This document shows positions 29,050 to 41,400 of a DNA stretch of 64,000 nt, one piece after another. Origin of the DNA: Ascaris suum (taxonomy: Eukaryota > Nematoda > Chromadorea > Rhabditida > Ascarididae); NCBI GenBank assembly GCA_013433145.1, contig CM024174.1:5232336-5296335 (forward strand). Reading direction: 5' to 3'. The notes below the pieces were generated by a model. The model was not told where the DNA came from and ran no database searches. It saw nothing but the letters and a program-made list of their open reading frames with translations. Each line of letters opens with the position of its first letter. Within the stretch, counting starts at the first letter, position 1. Made by a program: the position numbers and the translations under genes.

Positions 29050-30284
29050 GGATCGTGACTTTGACTTCTATTTTAGCGATCTCTGATTAGTTTTAATTGC
29101 GTAGGAATTTAATGCGTTCAGATAACATCGTTCCATCTCTGAGAGTGTAGGTATGTGGGCACCACTAGTGGCATTCTTTTCCCACTCCCCTTGCGCTGTG
29201 AAATTTTGAGGCGATGTGATGTGAGCACAGCGGTTAAATTCAATATCGTGGTGGCCATAAAAACCCTTTCATCTGATGTTTGGTTGCCCACCTTCAAAAA
29301 TGTTTCTCCACTCACAGTCTAGTCATTTTAAAGCATTACGGCAAAGAATTTCTAGTTTCACCTTATTTGATGTTTTCAAATAAATGCAGCTGGGAAGGCT
29401 CGAACTTTGGAGGAGCTCTCATTATGGGGAGGTCGGAGGATGATAAAATAACTGATCCTGTTGATAGAGGCGACGTGACGGAAATGTGTATGGCCATCTC
29501 GTAAATTTCTTTTGTATCTGCGGAGTTGATTCCGAGCTAAGAGAATGCGGAGGATGGAGAGGGATGGTATCCGTGGTATTTGCTTGTTATTGGCAGCGTT
29601 GAAAAAACATTAAATGACGAGGACTGTTGTATTGCTGCGCCCAGCTTCTGTAATGAAGTGCGAAATAAACTGAAGTGCTTACTTTTACTAACATTCGGTG
29701 TTCACTTGGAAGATTTTATACAACAAAATATCGTTTTTAGTGTCCGAGCGGTTCAGGGCCGGTCTTTTTTTAAATCGTGACGTTAACTGTTGAGTGTTGA
29801 TGGGCTGCTGTCCCAACACCTAATTATTTCGAGAAGGGAGTCGCAAATTTGCAACAATCTCAAAAAAGTGTGGAAAGAGGGAAAAATTAAAAGAAAGGAA
29901 TTGAAGAAAAAAGCCTCGCTCGAAAGCATCGCTCAGATGCTACTTCGGCTTCCAATCGAAAGTCCATGCTGCAGACATTTTTCTAGTTTGAATTTCTTCT
30001 TAAAGCTTCCCACCGAAAACTATCTGACAATACGTAAGTTTTCACGGATTTTTCTGCATTGGACCAAGAAAAAAACGAACTACTTTTTACTGTACGACTT
30101 GCCGACTGCAATTTCTGACAGTTTCAACCATATCATTTGACGATCTTTTTCTCTCATTCTTCGCCTTTCATCACTTCAAGGGAATTCTTGGTTGAAGTGG
30201 CAATGAAAGTGGAATATTTAGAAGGGATGTATGCTAATATTGTCCAGTTTTAAGCAAGCATTATTTAGAGAATACTCCGTTTCA

Positions 30285-30360
30285 GTAATGATTTCTGTCC
30301 TATTTCCAGTAATTTCAGTATGATTTCAGTATTTCCAATGTGATTTCCAGTAATCCAATC
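30285..30360 (+). repeat. Short degenerate repeat of TTTCAGTA/TTTCCAGTAAT
   Basis: Five or six copies of an approximately 14-bp unit resembling TATGATTTCAGTA lie in tandem. Each unit resembles a nematode 3' splice acceptor. Confidence 0.55.
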
Positions 30361-33116
30361 ATCAAACAATAATAATTCGTTTGAAAATGAAACTATATTT
30401 CAGAGACTATTCGATAACAATTCATATCCATATAAAAGAAGAATAGTAACAATATCGTGGCAGTTTGATACCAATATTATTTACTTTTGGTCTTTGAAAA
30501 AAAGTTTCATTTCTCTTCTATCTAAGACGAACGCATTTTGTATCGTTTCAGTCTCTAAAATATACCGAAGATTTTCCCCACTTTATTGCTCGTTTAGTCC
30601 CATTTACGATTTTCCTATAAATTGCTATCTTTTATTAAACGCACTTTTGCTCTTTTTTTTGAATGCAGCCGAATTGACAGCCACTTTAAGCATTTTTAAT
30701 AAAAACATATGCGAACTTCAAATTGCCATGTGAATTAGGTCCACAGTGCAAAATTTTCGCACTGTTTGCATTCATCGCTAACAACAAGATTGATTATTAT
30801 TGTGCGACGCCCCTATGATCGTTTAATGTTTTTGATTTCAGATTCCGCTTATCTTTTACAATTTTCAAATGGTTCCCATAGATAGTGAAAAAATTTGAAA
30901 TTTTAGGTGTGCTGTGTGCTAAACGCAATTCTTGTCGAGTAAGAAAATTAGATGCTTGTCCTCTGACGATCTTTCGATGATGCTCTAATGCTTCAAATTT
31001 CACCTCTTTTTCAAGCTTCGAGCGTATCTATTCCTCATCAAGGATGGCTGCACTTCATTTTTTTTTTCATTTACGCTCCAGCTGTTCCCTTCCTTTCTCC
31101 AATAAAAAACCTAAAGTTCTTCCGCCCATACTGTGATGATCGTTATAATCAAACTAATTTGTCTGGAAACAATGATGACGCGTTCGTCTTCGATTATATT
31201 TACATTCATAATGTTTTTCTCACGTTGTTGCTTCTTGTTTCATTGCCATGCTCTGTTGCAACCGGAGCCTCTCCTTTTTTCATCTCATCGAATTTCATTT
31301 CCTACTTCTTTGAGTTTTTTCCCTGTCTCTTCCTCTTTCATTAACGAAAGTGCATTTACGAAAAGATTTATTGCTTTATTGTCTTGTTTATGTTAGATCT
31401 TATGTTGCACAATTTTCTCCGAGTTTATTTCGAAGTATCGAATTTTTTGCAGATGAATTTTTTTTCTCGTTTAAAATCACGAGAGATAAATAGACTCAAG
31501 TAGGTTTATTGTTAATCGTAACAGACATATTTCAAAATTTTATATATTATCAGGTTGAGAAGTACTCTACAAGGTGAAATATGTGCTGTTTTAGCGGATT
31601 CGCTAAATGCTCATAAAAAACTCTACTTACATATACGAACGTTGGAGGAGAAAAGATGCTGACTGACCCTATCGACTGAGCCAAAAATTTTCAGCCATTC
31701 AAATGCATCGCTGACAGATTAATTGGCCAATCTCGTTAACACGGCGAGACTTTTCAACTTTCTCAGTGATGCTCTGCGCTGAAAACTTTAAATGATAGAA
31801 TTTGTTGCCAACTTGAACATTCCTCTTACTTCAAGCTTTACATCTTGTAACGAATCAATAACGCACTGCTGTGTTGTAGGCAAATGGTTAAGAGCGATTT
31901 TGTAACCGAACTATTTAAGGGATCCGAGTTTCTTTGCATGGGTTCTTTGCAGGAAAGTATAGTGCAGGATGCGAGAGAGTAACGTCACCAACACCTCCAC
32001 TATAAATTTCGATGGATGCCGATTGCAAAATATTTGCCGCTTTATGACACAGAACCACTACCCTCTATCTAGAACGAAATTTTGATCGAGGAAGAAGGGA
32101 GACGAAAAGGGAAGGTGGAAAACAAGAGGGGATTAGAGAAGCATTAGCATAAAAGAGAATAGTCTCGCCTGTGGAGTTGACATTGCGTTCAGGTGCTACG
32201 TTGGGTCTGGGTTACTACTGCAGAGTTTACTCGATTTGGACCAATCACGCAGGTACTTCGGAGACATTAAACAGCGAAGTCGGCATGTACAAGGTTGACT
32301 GCTTCAATAACCTTTGCGAATAGGTATTACGCTGCAAATTTTGTTCGCCACTGAAACTGCAAGCTTCAACCCGAATTAGGGAGCAACGACGTCTACTCAC
32401 TATGTTTCCACACTACATACACATATCAATGACTCTTCAAATACAGTTGTATGAGCACATATAACGAAAGCATGTTTTATTTCATTTTATGCATGACGCT
32501 TATTTAAGGCATCGCTGATGACGTTTTGGTCGATGGCGAAGCAACGCAATTATGCGCGTTCATTCTTCGCTTTGCTCAGCTCACTGCGTCTTTCTTCTAT
32601 ATGCTAATTATTTTTCAGCGTAACATTGAATTACGTTGGCACACTTTGAGGTCGTTTTTATTAATTCTTATTGGTGCACACATTTCTCCCGGAAAAAATA
32701 AAAAACTTCAGCCTAACGCATGCACTAAAAAATGAAAGAATTACCGATATGTACACGCATGTCACATAATGTTGAGATTTGCGTACGTATATGCGTCGGC
32801 AATCTCTTACTTCCAGAGGGTAGAACTCGGAAGTTGAAATCAGTCAGCACTGCGATTGATGCATTCAGGAAATCTCTTTTAGCCGTTATTGAAGAAGTTG
32901 TTTATTCAACTTAGTACTTCGAATAAATTTGCTCATGTTTTTGCCCCCCATTTCCGGAATTATTGTTTTTTTCGCCGTTAGTTTTCGGGAGGTATCAAAA
33001 AGGAAGAAATGCTTCATGGCAAAATAATCTTGCACGACAGACAAGGTAATCAATAAACTCATCTTCCATCAAGCACGTCAGTTAAATGTCCCCGTCTTTT
33101 TTGGCACTCCTCATGA

Positions 33117-33149
33117 ATTAATTGTAGTCTTACTTAGACTACAATTAAT
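33117..33149. repeat. Perfect 14-bp hairpin
   Basis: ATTAATTGTAGTCT (33117-33130) and AGACTACAATTAAT (33136-33149) are exact inverse copies around the loop TACTT. No poly-T tail or neighbouring gene explains it as a terminator. It may be a foldback remnant. Confidence 0.85.
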
Positions 33150-33804
33150 GCTTTATTACTTAGAACTGCACTGCGGATATTTCATATTGTATATTTGATG
33201 ATCTTTTAACGAATATTTTAATTTTAGGTCAATTTCACTCAGTTCTCTATCGTAATTCGTTCAGCATTTGCTCTGATCTTTTTGCAGTTCGTTAGTATTC
33301 TCACAGTCGACCATCTTTATATACATTGCGGTGGTTATTTGTGTCGCTTTTATTGACGCATTACTTAATACAAGAAATGGTAGTGCACTTTATTTTGATA
33401 CTCTACAATTACTATGGACGAAATCGGTGAGCATTTTACTGCATATCGAGACGCCAATGAAGATTCTCGATACAAGATGCACAATTTACGATATCGCAAC
33501 AAACATCACACATAAAACTTTTGCTCTCAAGTGAATTTTGACCGAATTGATTTCATTTCTTGTTCGTCTGCAATCGAAGACAGCACACTAACGAATTTAA
33601 ATTTTCAATAAATTTACACAGCCAATGTTTCTTATCTTTCTTTCGCACCATTTGAATGAAATCTTAGCGAATATAAAATAATAGCACAAAAACGCTCATT
33701 AAAAGATTTTCATTGAATGTAGGAGAACGGTTTTCAGGAGTCGATATTAGTGCAGGACCAGATCACCGCCATGGTCTTTCTTATCGTCGTTTTTGTGCTC
33801 TATT

Positions 33805-34062
33805 CAATCACGGCACTATATTTCATCGTCGAACAGCTGAGTTGCTTTTACATTGTTTTTTTTTTCTTTTTTTTTTTTTGCTGCACACAACCACCGTACT
33901 ACACTTCGTCGCTGAACAGCTGAGCAGCTCCTCTTGTGTTCTTTGCTTTACTCAATCACACAATTACACTTCATCATCGAAGAACCCAGTAGCCTGAACA
34001 TTGTTTTTCACTATGTTCGATCACAACATTACATTTGCTTGTCGAACAGCCGAAATTACTCA
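33805..34062 (+). repeat. Degenerate tandem repeat, about 65-80 bp unit, four copies
   Basis: Units start near 33805, 33885, 33953 and 34018. Each has CAATCAC-like sequence, then TTACACTTC, then a TCGTCGAACAGCTGAG-like core and a T-rich or CTTT-rich end. The second unit is preceded by a long T-rich run. Divergence between copies is considerable, so the array is old. Confidence 0.7.
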
Positions 34063-37000
34063 TCTCAGTGATTTCTTCCTTTTATGAGTCATTTTTAGTG
34101 AAATACTCCAAAAACATTCTTGCGACATCTTGAAGCTCTTTCTTTGTATCATCATATTTCGTGCGCCGAGAATCCTTGTTTGATGAGCTGTGATATTTCT
34201 AAACACACGACCTTCCACTCCCTGATTGTTGCACTAACCGAACGAACTGACATTTGGGGTTATCACGTTCATCATTCTTTACTCCCATCAACTCTATTGT
34301 GTTTCGTACAACAGACTTGATGAACGCAAAACGCCCACAATCATAGTAGAGCTCACATCAGAGGCGATGATATATATTCACTATTGACGAATCAGTTAGA
34401 GCATCTACTCGGAAAGGGGAACATCGGGGGCTCGGATTCTTTCCAAGAATAATGTCTTCATTCGTTACTAGACAGTGAACGCTGGATGAATTAACCTTGT
34501 TGTGGAACGTTAACAGTTGCAATTTGTTATGAAAATTAAGCAAAACTGCGATTATTCAATAAATTTTGCATTAAGTGCAGTTTCAAATTCTCTTCTATTC
34601 TTCATGTGCTGAACACTTCTTTGAAAAACTTTAATTAAATATTTCTCCTTTTTAATATATTGTTGGAAATTTTCCTCATATATTGTTGAACATGTTTTTT
34701 TTTAAAATTATACTTACAAAAAGTTACTTCCTGTAAATTCAAATACAGTATCTTTGTTTTGGCAAACCCGTCGAATCCTGAAATCCGCATTTATCCTGTA
34801 TCAATTAGCCTTTTAAAGTAATTTTATGCTGCATTAAACATGAAACGACTGCAAATATAATTGCTCAAGAAAGTAACATTTCTTTGCTAGAAATAAACTT
34901 TCTTCACTGAATTTTCGATCCTGAGGGGAATCCATATGAAACACACGTGATCAGCATTATCATATGAAACACATCAGATTTGATGTGCAATTCTAGTGGA
35001 CATGGGAATGAACACCTCAGCCTCAATGCATTGATTGAGGGCTTACGCCTTGGGGCTTTCTTTCTGTTTGAACTCATCAATTTGTCTTTTTTATTGGCTG
35101 ATAACCGAACAAATGGGATCGAATATGAGATTGGCACGACGTCCGCCTTTACATTTTCACTGCAATTATTTTAAGTTTGAATTATTGGTTTTCCCATTAA
35201 ACCCAATGACTACAGAAACGCAAAATAAAAGATTTATTGCGTCACAAATGAGACATTACTTACTCATCGATTTTTAGTGTATTGAAGTACCAATAGATAT
35301 GAGGCCGCATTATAGTTAGCTTATATCTGTCAAATTTCACATCTGCACTTTCTAGTTGCTTATGAGTTAGAAAGCTAGAAATACCAGACTGAGTCAATAT
35401 GCAAACATGCATACATAAAGATGCATGGGCAATGACGTCATAATAACAGGTTTTTTTTTCAAGAATTTGCATATATTCTTTTAAAAAATAAAATAATTCA
35501 TAAATAGATAGGAAAATCGCAAACATTTCGCGGCGGTGCAAGATGATAAAGTTGTCTAATAGAGTGTAATTCTCAAATTTCAGGTTTTTGGAAATATACA
35601 CGAAAAAATGAGCAGAAATCAGTCGAGTAATGATCTCGCCAAGTTGGCACTCTATTTTTTATGCGATATTATCTTCGCAATATTAAGTGCCTATGTCTAT
35701 ATAAATCCAACAAGGAGAAACCTATTCGAGCGGTGCTCGTCGAATGGCGCTTTACTCGGCTATATACAGAGTTTTGGTCAGCCTGCTTGGCCGGCGATCT
35801 CCACTTTCCTCTATTGCATTCCTCTAAGACAGGTGATATTTACTTGTATTCGCAAGCAATTCTCAATCAGTCTTTTTCCACGAAAAACTTTATGGCATAC
35901 CTCATTGTTGGACATATTTACTTCCTCACTTCTAGCTGTATTCATGGACAAGCACAACTACCCAAATATAAGGTTCACTCGCCCACCTGTAGCACCCGTG
36001 TAATGCATAACTATCTACCTGCACCACCTGTGCAAAATACAGCCATCTATTTACCTAAACCACCTGTATAATGCACTGCTATTCACCTGTACAACATGTA
36101 GCCTCTAGTATCCATGCAAATAAAGCCATCCACCGTTAGCACCTACGCCACCTGCACCATACACTGTACAAATTATCGTTTGTACCACTCATAGAGCAAA
36201 CATCCTCGATCTGCAAAAAGCAAATGCCCTTTAGTCGATTTTTGTAGAGGTCAAGGCAAAACGCCACAAACAGCAACTTATTGAGAAAGCTAGAAGCAAC
36301 ATCAGCAAAACTGTCTGCAGTAATTGAGCTATTGCTTTTATGGAAGAAGCAGTAGATTGTACCTCTGTATTATATTCACTGACCCGAACTGGAAATAGGA
36401 TCGAAACTGTACTCAACAAGTGAGTACTCTTTGGTTGTCCAAGTATATCATGTGGGTATCAACGATTTTATCCAACAAAATCCATGGATATTAAAAAAAT
36501 GACTGGTTTTTATACACTTTTACAAAGAGAGTAGTGATAGAGACCATTTTGGTGTCCATATATTTTCGCAAAAATGGACGATGGTAAAAACTTTAAATTC
36601 AATGCATTCGATAAATGAATAATGGCACGAACAAGTCGATTGAAGGCCATCTTGACGCGTCTCAATATGATGGTGGCCAGTGCTCACACTTCGAAACGCA
36701 GCACTCCACCACTACGCAAACTGAGCATCAAGGCGAGCGCGAGTCCAGTTTTCCAGTTGTTCGTGAAGCATAAAAAAGAAACCAACGGAGCTCGAGCTCA
36801 AGCTGCAAATATGAAAAACATTGCTAGTGGTTTACGTACTGTACCAATCATTGTACTTAGTATGGGGACATAGTTCCACATTCGGGTCAACTACAGCAAC
36901 TCCCACAAAGTATTTCTTTATTTCGGCGGATCCTCCCCATAAAAGTGTCGGCACATACCTCTCTGCCTTCTCTAAAATACCGAATTACAAAGCTGTGTTC

Positions 37001-38466
37001 GTTCTCGTTGGAGTTGTTTACCGGCCAAAAATATCCCCAAAAAAATTCGGGTTGTTCCAAAAGACTGTAATCAATATACAAACGGTGCTCTCTTTAATAA
37101 CGAGCACATATTCGCATTTTTCATACACACGCACTTCGTAAATTCGCTTGTATCGATATCATGCACCTCGAATGTCTTTCGATTAAGAAGTGACGATATT
37201 GTGGCACTGGCTCCTATCTCTGGCCATCGCTTCTATGGGGTAGTGGGGATGTTGGATAATGCGCTTTTAAAGCATTTTCCAAGCTTGTTCCTGCAACAAT
37301 CCCTGAGAACATCCTGAGGCAATTGTTCAAAGGGTGGGACGAGGTGCTTTTCAGCTATGTCAGCCATATTAAACGAATCTAGCAACGGAAGAGAATAAAG
37401 GAAATGAATCCCTTGCCGTCACATCTTAATAAAATTGTACACCACCTGTGAACATTCCGTGTAAATATTCTCAGCGAGATTAAATTAAAGAATAAAATAC
37501 TTCCAACGAGCGTGATTGCGTCAACAAACGAACCATTCACGCAGTAATTCTTTTCATTTTGATATCCACCTGGCAGGTTTAATAAACGACAACAAACGAC
37601 TGCAACACAATGCTTCGTGATGCTTCTAGCGACAAAAGCACGTGCACAAATGATCCGCATCCGCACTGTTCCAAAAATCCCAAACGCATCCTCTTTAAAT
37701 GTTGCCTTCCCCCCCCCCCCCCCCCCCACTTAATACGGAAAAAGCCGCACAATTCTGCCCATAAAATGACGTCATTCAGTGAAATAGTGCCTAAAAACTT
37801 CCAAATGAAAAATCCACAGTGCAGCACATCCCATACGAATGAGTTCTGTTGAAAGTGTACCATCAGAGTGCCACTGTTTTCAATTTGCTCAATGCTGATA
37901 TCGTTAAGAAATATTTAACTGCAATCAGTAAACCGAGCACATAAAACATTTACATTTACAGTAGAAAAAGAAATCGCGACCTTAAATGCAAAGTTATAGA
38001 AGAGCATAAAGTAATACTCTAGCATAGTGACTCCACAGCTATTCGCAAAGCATCTTTTTCATTTATAAAGACAACAGAAAACATCACCAATCTATGAACA
38101 ATGCAAATAATTCGGACAAACAATGCAGCCATGTCAAAATATAATGTAACAATCCTTGCATAATTTACAAACAATCTCTGCAGTGATTCTATCGGATAAA
38201 CAAAGAGCGGGCAGTGGATTAGTGAAGAGATTTTCCTAACATTACTGCGAATTACCTTAATTTTAGTCTTCCTTCACTCACTACTCCCGCAGCTCTCCAG
38301 CATTCTTTTTATCTTCCCCACTTGATAGATACCTTCAAGTAGCACTTCCATACCGCACACCTTAAAGATCGAATCTCCGCCTCACCTCTAAGAAATAAAA
38401 CAAAAATTGCACTCTCCAACTTTCGAGGTATGATCAGCAATTAACTGCAAAGAACACAAAACGGCA
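34063..38466. other. Intergenic DNA downstream of the RMI1-type gene
   Basis: No gene was recognised. A + frame at 35608-36003 (131 codons) is partly hydrophobic, but it runs into the minisatellite at 35985 and shows no family motif. A C run of about 19 bases lies at 37709-37728. The 3' UTR of the RMI1-type gene should occupy the right end of this stretch. Confidence 0.5.
35985..36115 (+). repeat. Degenerate minisatellite, about 33-38 bp unit
   Basis: The motif CACCTGTxxAATxCAxxxCTATxTACCTG recurs about three times, starting near 35991, 36026 and 36061, with a fainter copy after that. Confidence 0.6.
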
Positions 38467-41400
38467 TCAACGAATCAAACCAAGTTTCTGCGCTAAAGTT
38501 TCCATCCTTCTCACAACGGGTGTCGAGCTCGTGCAAGCGTAGAATTCCACCTCCCACACAACATCCAATCTTTGCATAGATTCCTGAACCGACTTCAGCC
38601 GTAACGTCCCTTCTTTTCTTCGATTTTTATCTTTGCTTGCCCGAATGTTCTGGAAACGTATAACTGAGTATCGCAGTCATTCAACCCCCCACCTCGCTTA
38701 GAACATCACTTCCCTTCGTTAGCACTGAAAATTTGCATAGCCTTTAAACCACTCAAATTTACATAAGTGGTTACTCATCCAGGTTCAAACATAAGTTAAC
38801 GTATTTTAGTGTAACCTCAAATGTTGCCGACTAGTTGGACGACATGTTGGCAGTGGCAATAAGTCTTAAACCAGCAATTCAATCAAGTTTAAGCGTTAGC
38901 TCGAGAAGTTAGAGAGCATGAGTTCACGTTCCGCATATGACGGTAAATCTCTATTCCTCTATTCAAACACTCCTATCAGCTAAAATTTACCGCTTCCGAT
39001 TAATGAGTTCCGATACGATTGTAGAAATCCGCATCTTGCCATACTAACTTACAATAGCTTCCTCAGGAGTAAGTCCAATAAGCTGAACCAGCACGGAATG
39101 GGCAACGATACAGTCGAGTTTCTTACAGCTTTGGTCAGTAAGCACGACGTTCATTGTCCAAATATCGTCAGCAATCCTCAACGGCACTTTCACTTCTCTC
39201 ATCACTGCCTGTAACCCTTTCACTTCCATATCTAGAAGATTCAACAATATTCCAAAATATCAAGACTTCCAAATTTTCAAAAACAAAGCGGGAAGGCCAA
39301 CATATAAAGGAAGCACTCAACGTTCCGTGATAATCTGCTATTAGCTGCAATTATTCAATACTCTCATCCACTGCAACTAAATATAAGAGCGGAAACAAAA
39401 CGCACATTTGTAGGAAACACGTAAATCGATTCCGGCTACGCCTTTCCTACAACCAAATGAGGACCAACAATCTAAATAAGGTAGCGATACCTCAGCACAC
39501 AAATTCCGGTAGGGAAATGAAAAAGTAAATCCTTTCCCTCCTAATTTCTGAATTCTCTGAGAAAAGGAATAAATTCAGAGTATTCAAAAAACTAATAAAT
39601 ATGCAACAACGATAACGATACTCACAACGATATTCCTTCGTATAGACCCCAAAGCAAAACGACTTGCACTCAGAGCGTCCGCGATAGAGACAATTTCGAC
39701 CTCACGGTATTTTGCAACCAAGTGGTCCTCCGTAGATATCTGCTGTGGTGCCGATACATTTGCTGGCGATGACATTGACGTGCCTGAATAAAATACTCGC
39801 AAATAAGCAATCAATTTCAGTCTGCAAAAATATACTCCAATTGTTGGAAAACAAGGGGGAGGGGAGGTGAGTAGTTAAACTTTCATACTGCCTTGCTGTC
39901 GTTTTGACTGAAAGCAAAGATTCTCCGAACAATGAACGGATTACTGATATCTACATTTAGATCTTCGTTAAATAGAAAACCAAATATAAATGAGAAGAAC
40001 GAACATGAAATAGTGGAAGTTCGTTAAATTACACAAATGTTACTGTTGAGGTCATCATTCCCACCAAGACAGTTGTGGAAAACATCAAAATAATGCCACG
40101 CACGACTTCAGTTCATATTAGCTACCAAATTCAACTTACCAAACCGCTGGCACAAAACGATCAGGTATTCATTACTGAAAAAATTTCTCACTGCCCTATT
40201 AGAGGTACCGCAATATTTGTTTAAAAAATATTTCTTATTCTCCCACAGAACTTCTCAAACTTCAACTTCCGTCAGCGGTATTTAAAAGTGCTCGGGTGTA
40301 GCCCTCTAAACGAATACGGGCAATGCACATCTGGTAAGCTCAGAACAAGGCAAAGAGGAGCTCTGTTGAAGATTCTACAACGACCCATCGTTGATTATTC
40401 ACTCTAAATTCACTTCGAATGCACCAAAACTGGTGAACGTGAACACAATACATTACATCATAGGCAACGCACCTTTGATAAACGGAGACCGCGCCGAAGG
40501 AAAGGGGCTATCCGATTGCTTTACGCCGATCACCGTTACCTCCTCATCGCAAACCTCCCTAAAAATGCCTCGAAATTATCCAGAATATTGTTGGATAGCT
40601 TTATTTCATTTGCGAAAATTAGCGAGTTCGGAAAGGCCCGGTTTAAATGAGCTCGGATGGCACCACACCAAGATGCTCGGAAAACAGCCTTAACAACATA
40701 TAAACACAACGGCTGAGACCACATGTAGCGCTGTTCGCTCAGCTGTTCATAAAATCAAACTGGCTTCAAATTCTTGCCATCCTCCACCTACGGCCGCGTA
40801 GCTTCTAATGGCTCCATCCATCCTTATTTTGCTGTTTGAAAATAACAAGTGCTGTTACTCATCACGCTCCGATTTTTGGTACGACTATTTTGCAACAAAT
40901 ATTACCTCCACTGCCGAATATCAACATCAATTCCGTTCACCGCCCTCATCCCCTAATCGAATGATAAGTCAGAATGCAAAAATCACAACGAAGAACGATT
41001 AAAAGTTTGCAGAAATACCTAATTCTACAACAGATGTGATGAGTGCAGTATGAGATTAGATATGACATATGGCTGGCACATCGTCGGAAATCAACTTTGC
41101 TTAAACACCGTTCTTCATTTCCCTCCTCCTCACTAGTAGCAATAGACCCCCTCCCCTCCTCTAAAATCCAACTCTTTAGCCAATCACCTTATCATTTACA
41201 GGAAACATAACAACGACTTACACTTTTATTCGTTTCGGTTGAAACTGGGAAACGGTTGATGGTGCCTCCGCTGCCGATTCTTTACGTGCTATCTTAGACA
41301 GGGATGCCCCTCGCGAATCAACATGTACCCTTCGTGGCGTTTCCTCTTCAATCTAAACAACCAAATAATGGAAAAAATAACCACTGAATTCTTCATTGAG

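Larger units (their letters stand above)
25425..33804. other. Intergenic DNA, no gene recognised except one exon candidate
   Basis: The stretch is AT-rich with many short open frames. Local features are a 15-bp direct repeat CTTGGAATCTAAAAG at about 26227 and 26247, a TTTCAGTA-type short repeat at 30285-30360, a Cys-rich exon candidate at 28888 and a perfect hairpin at 33117. Pyrimidine-rich frames near 31000-31400 encode only low-complexity Phe/Leu/Ser sequence. Confidence 0.55.

Noticed and set aside
29790..30140. 116-codon + frame, Lys- and Leu-rich, with a GTAAGTTTT inside
   Set aside because: It starts at TTG, lacks a convincing acceptor and shows no recognisable domain.
35608..36003. 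131-codon + frame with hydrophobic segments, possibly a chemoreceptor fragment
   Set aside because: No family motif, the overlapping frame is equally long, and its end runs into a minisatellite.
36622..36873. 83-codon basic + frame
   Set aside because: No splice sites in phase with neighbours and no family resemblance.
37040..37075. GGGTTGTTCCAAAAG resembles a mariner terminal inverted repeat
   Set aside because: No inverted partner (CTTTTGGAACAACC-like) or transposase frame was found within reach. A short chance match is more likely.
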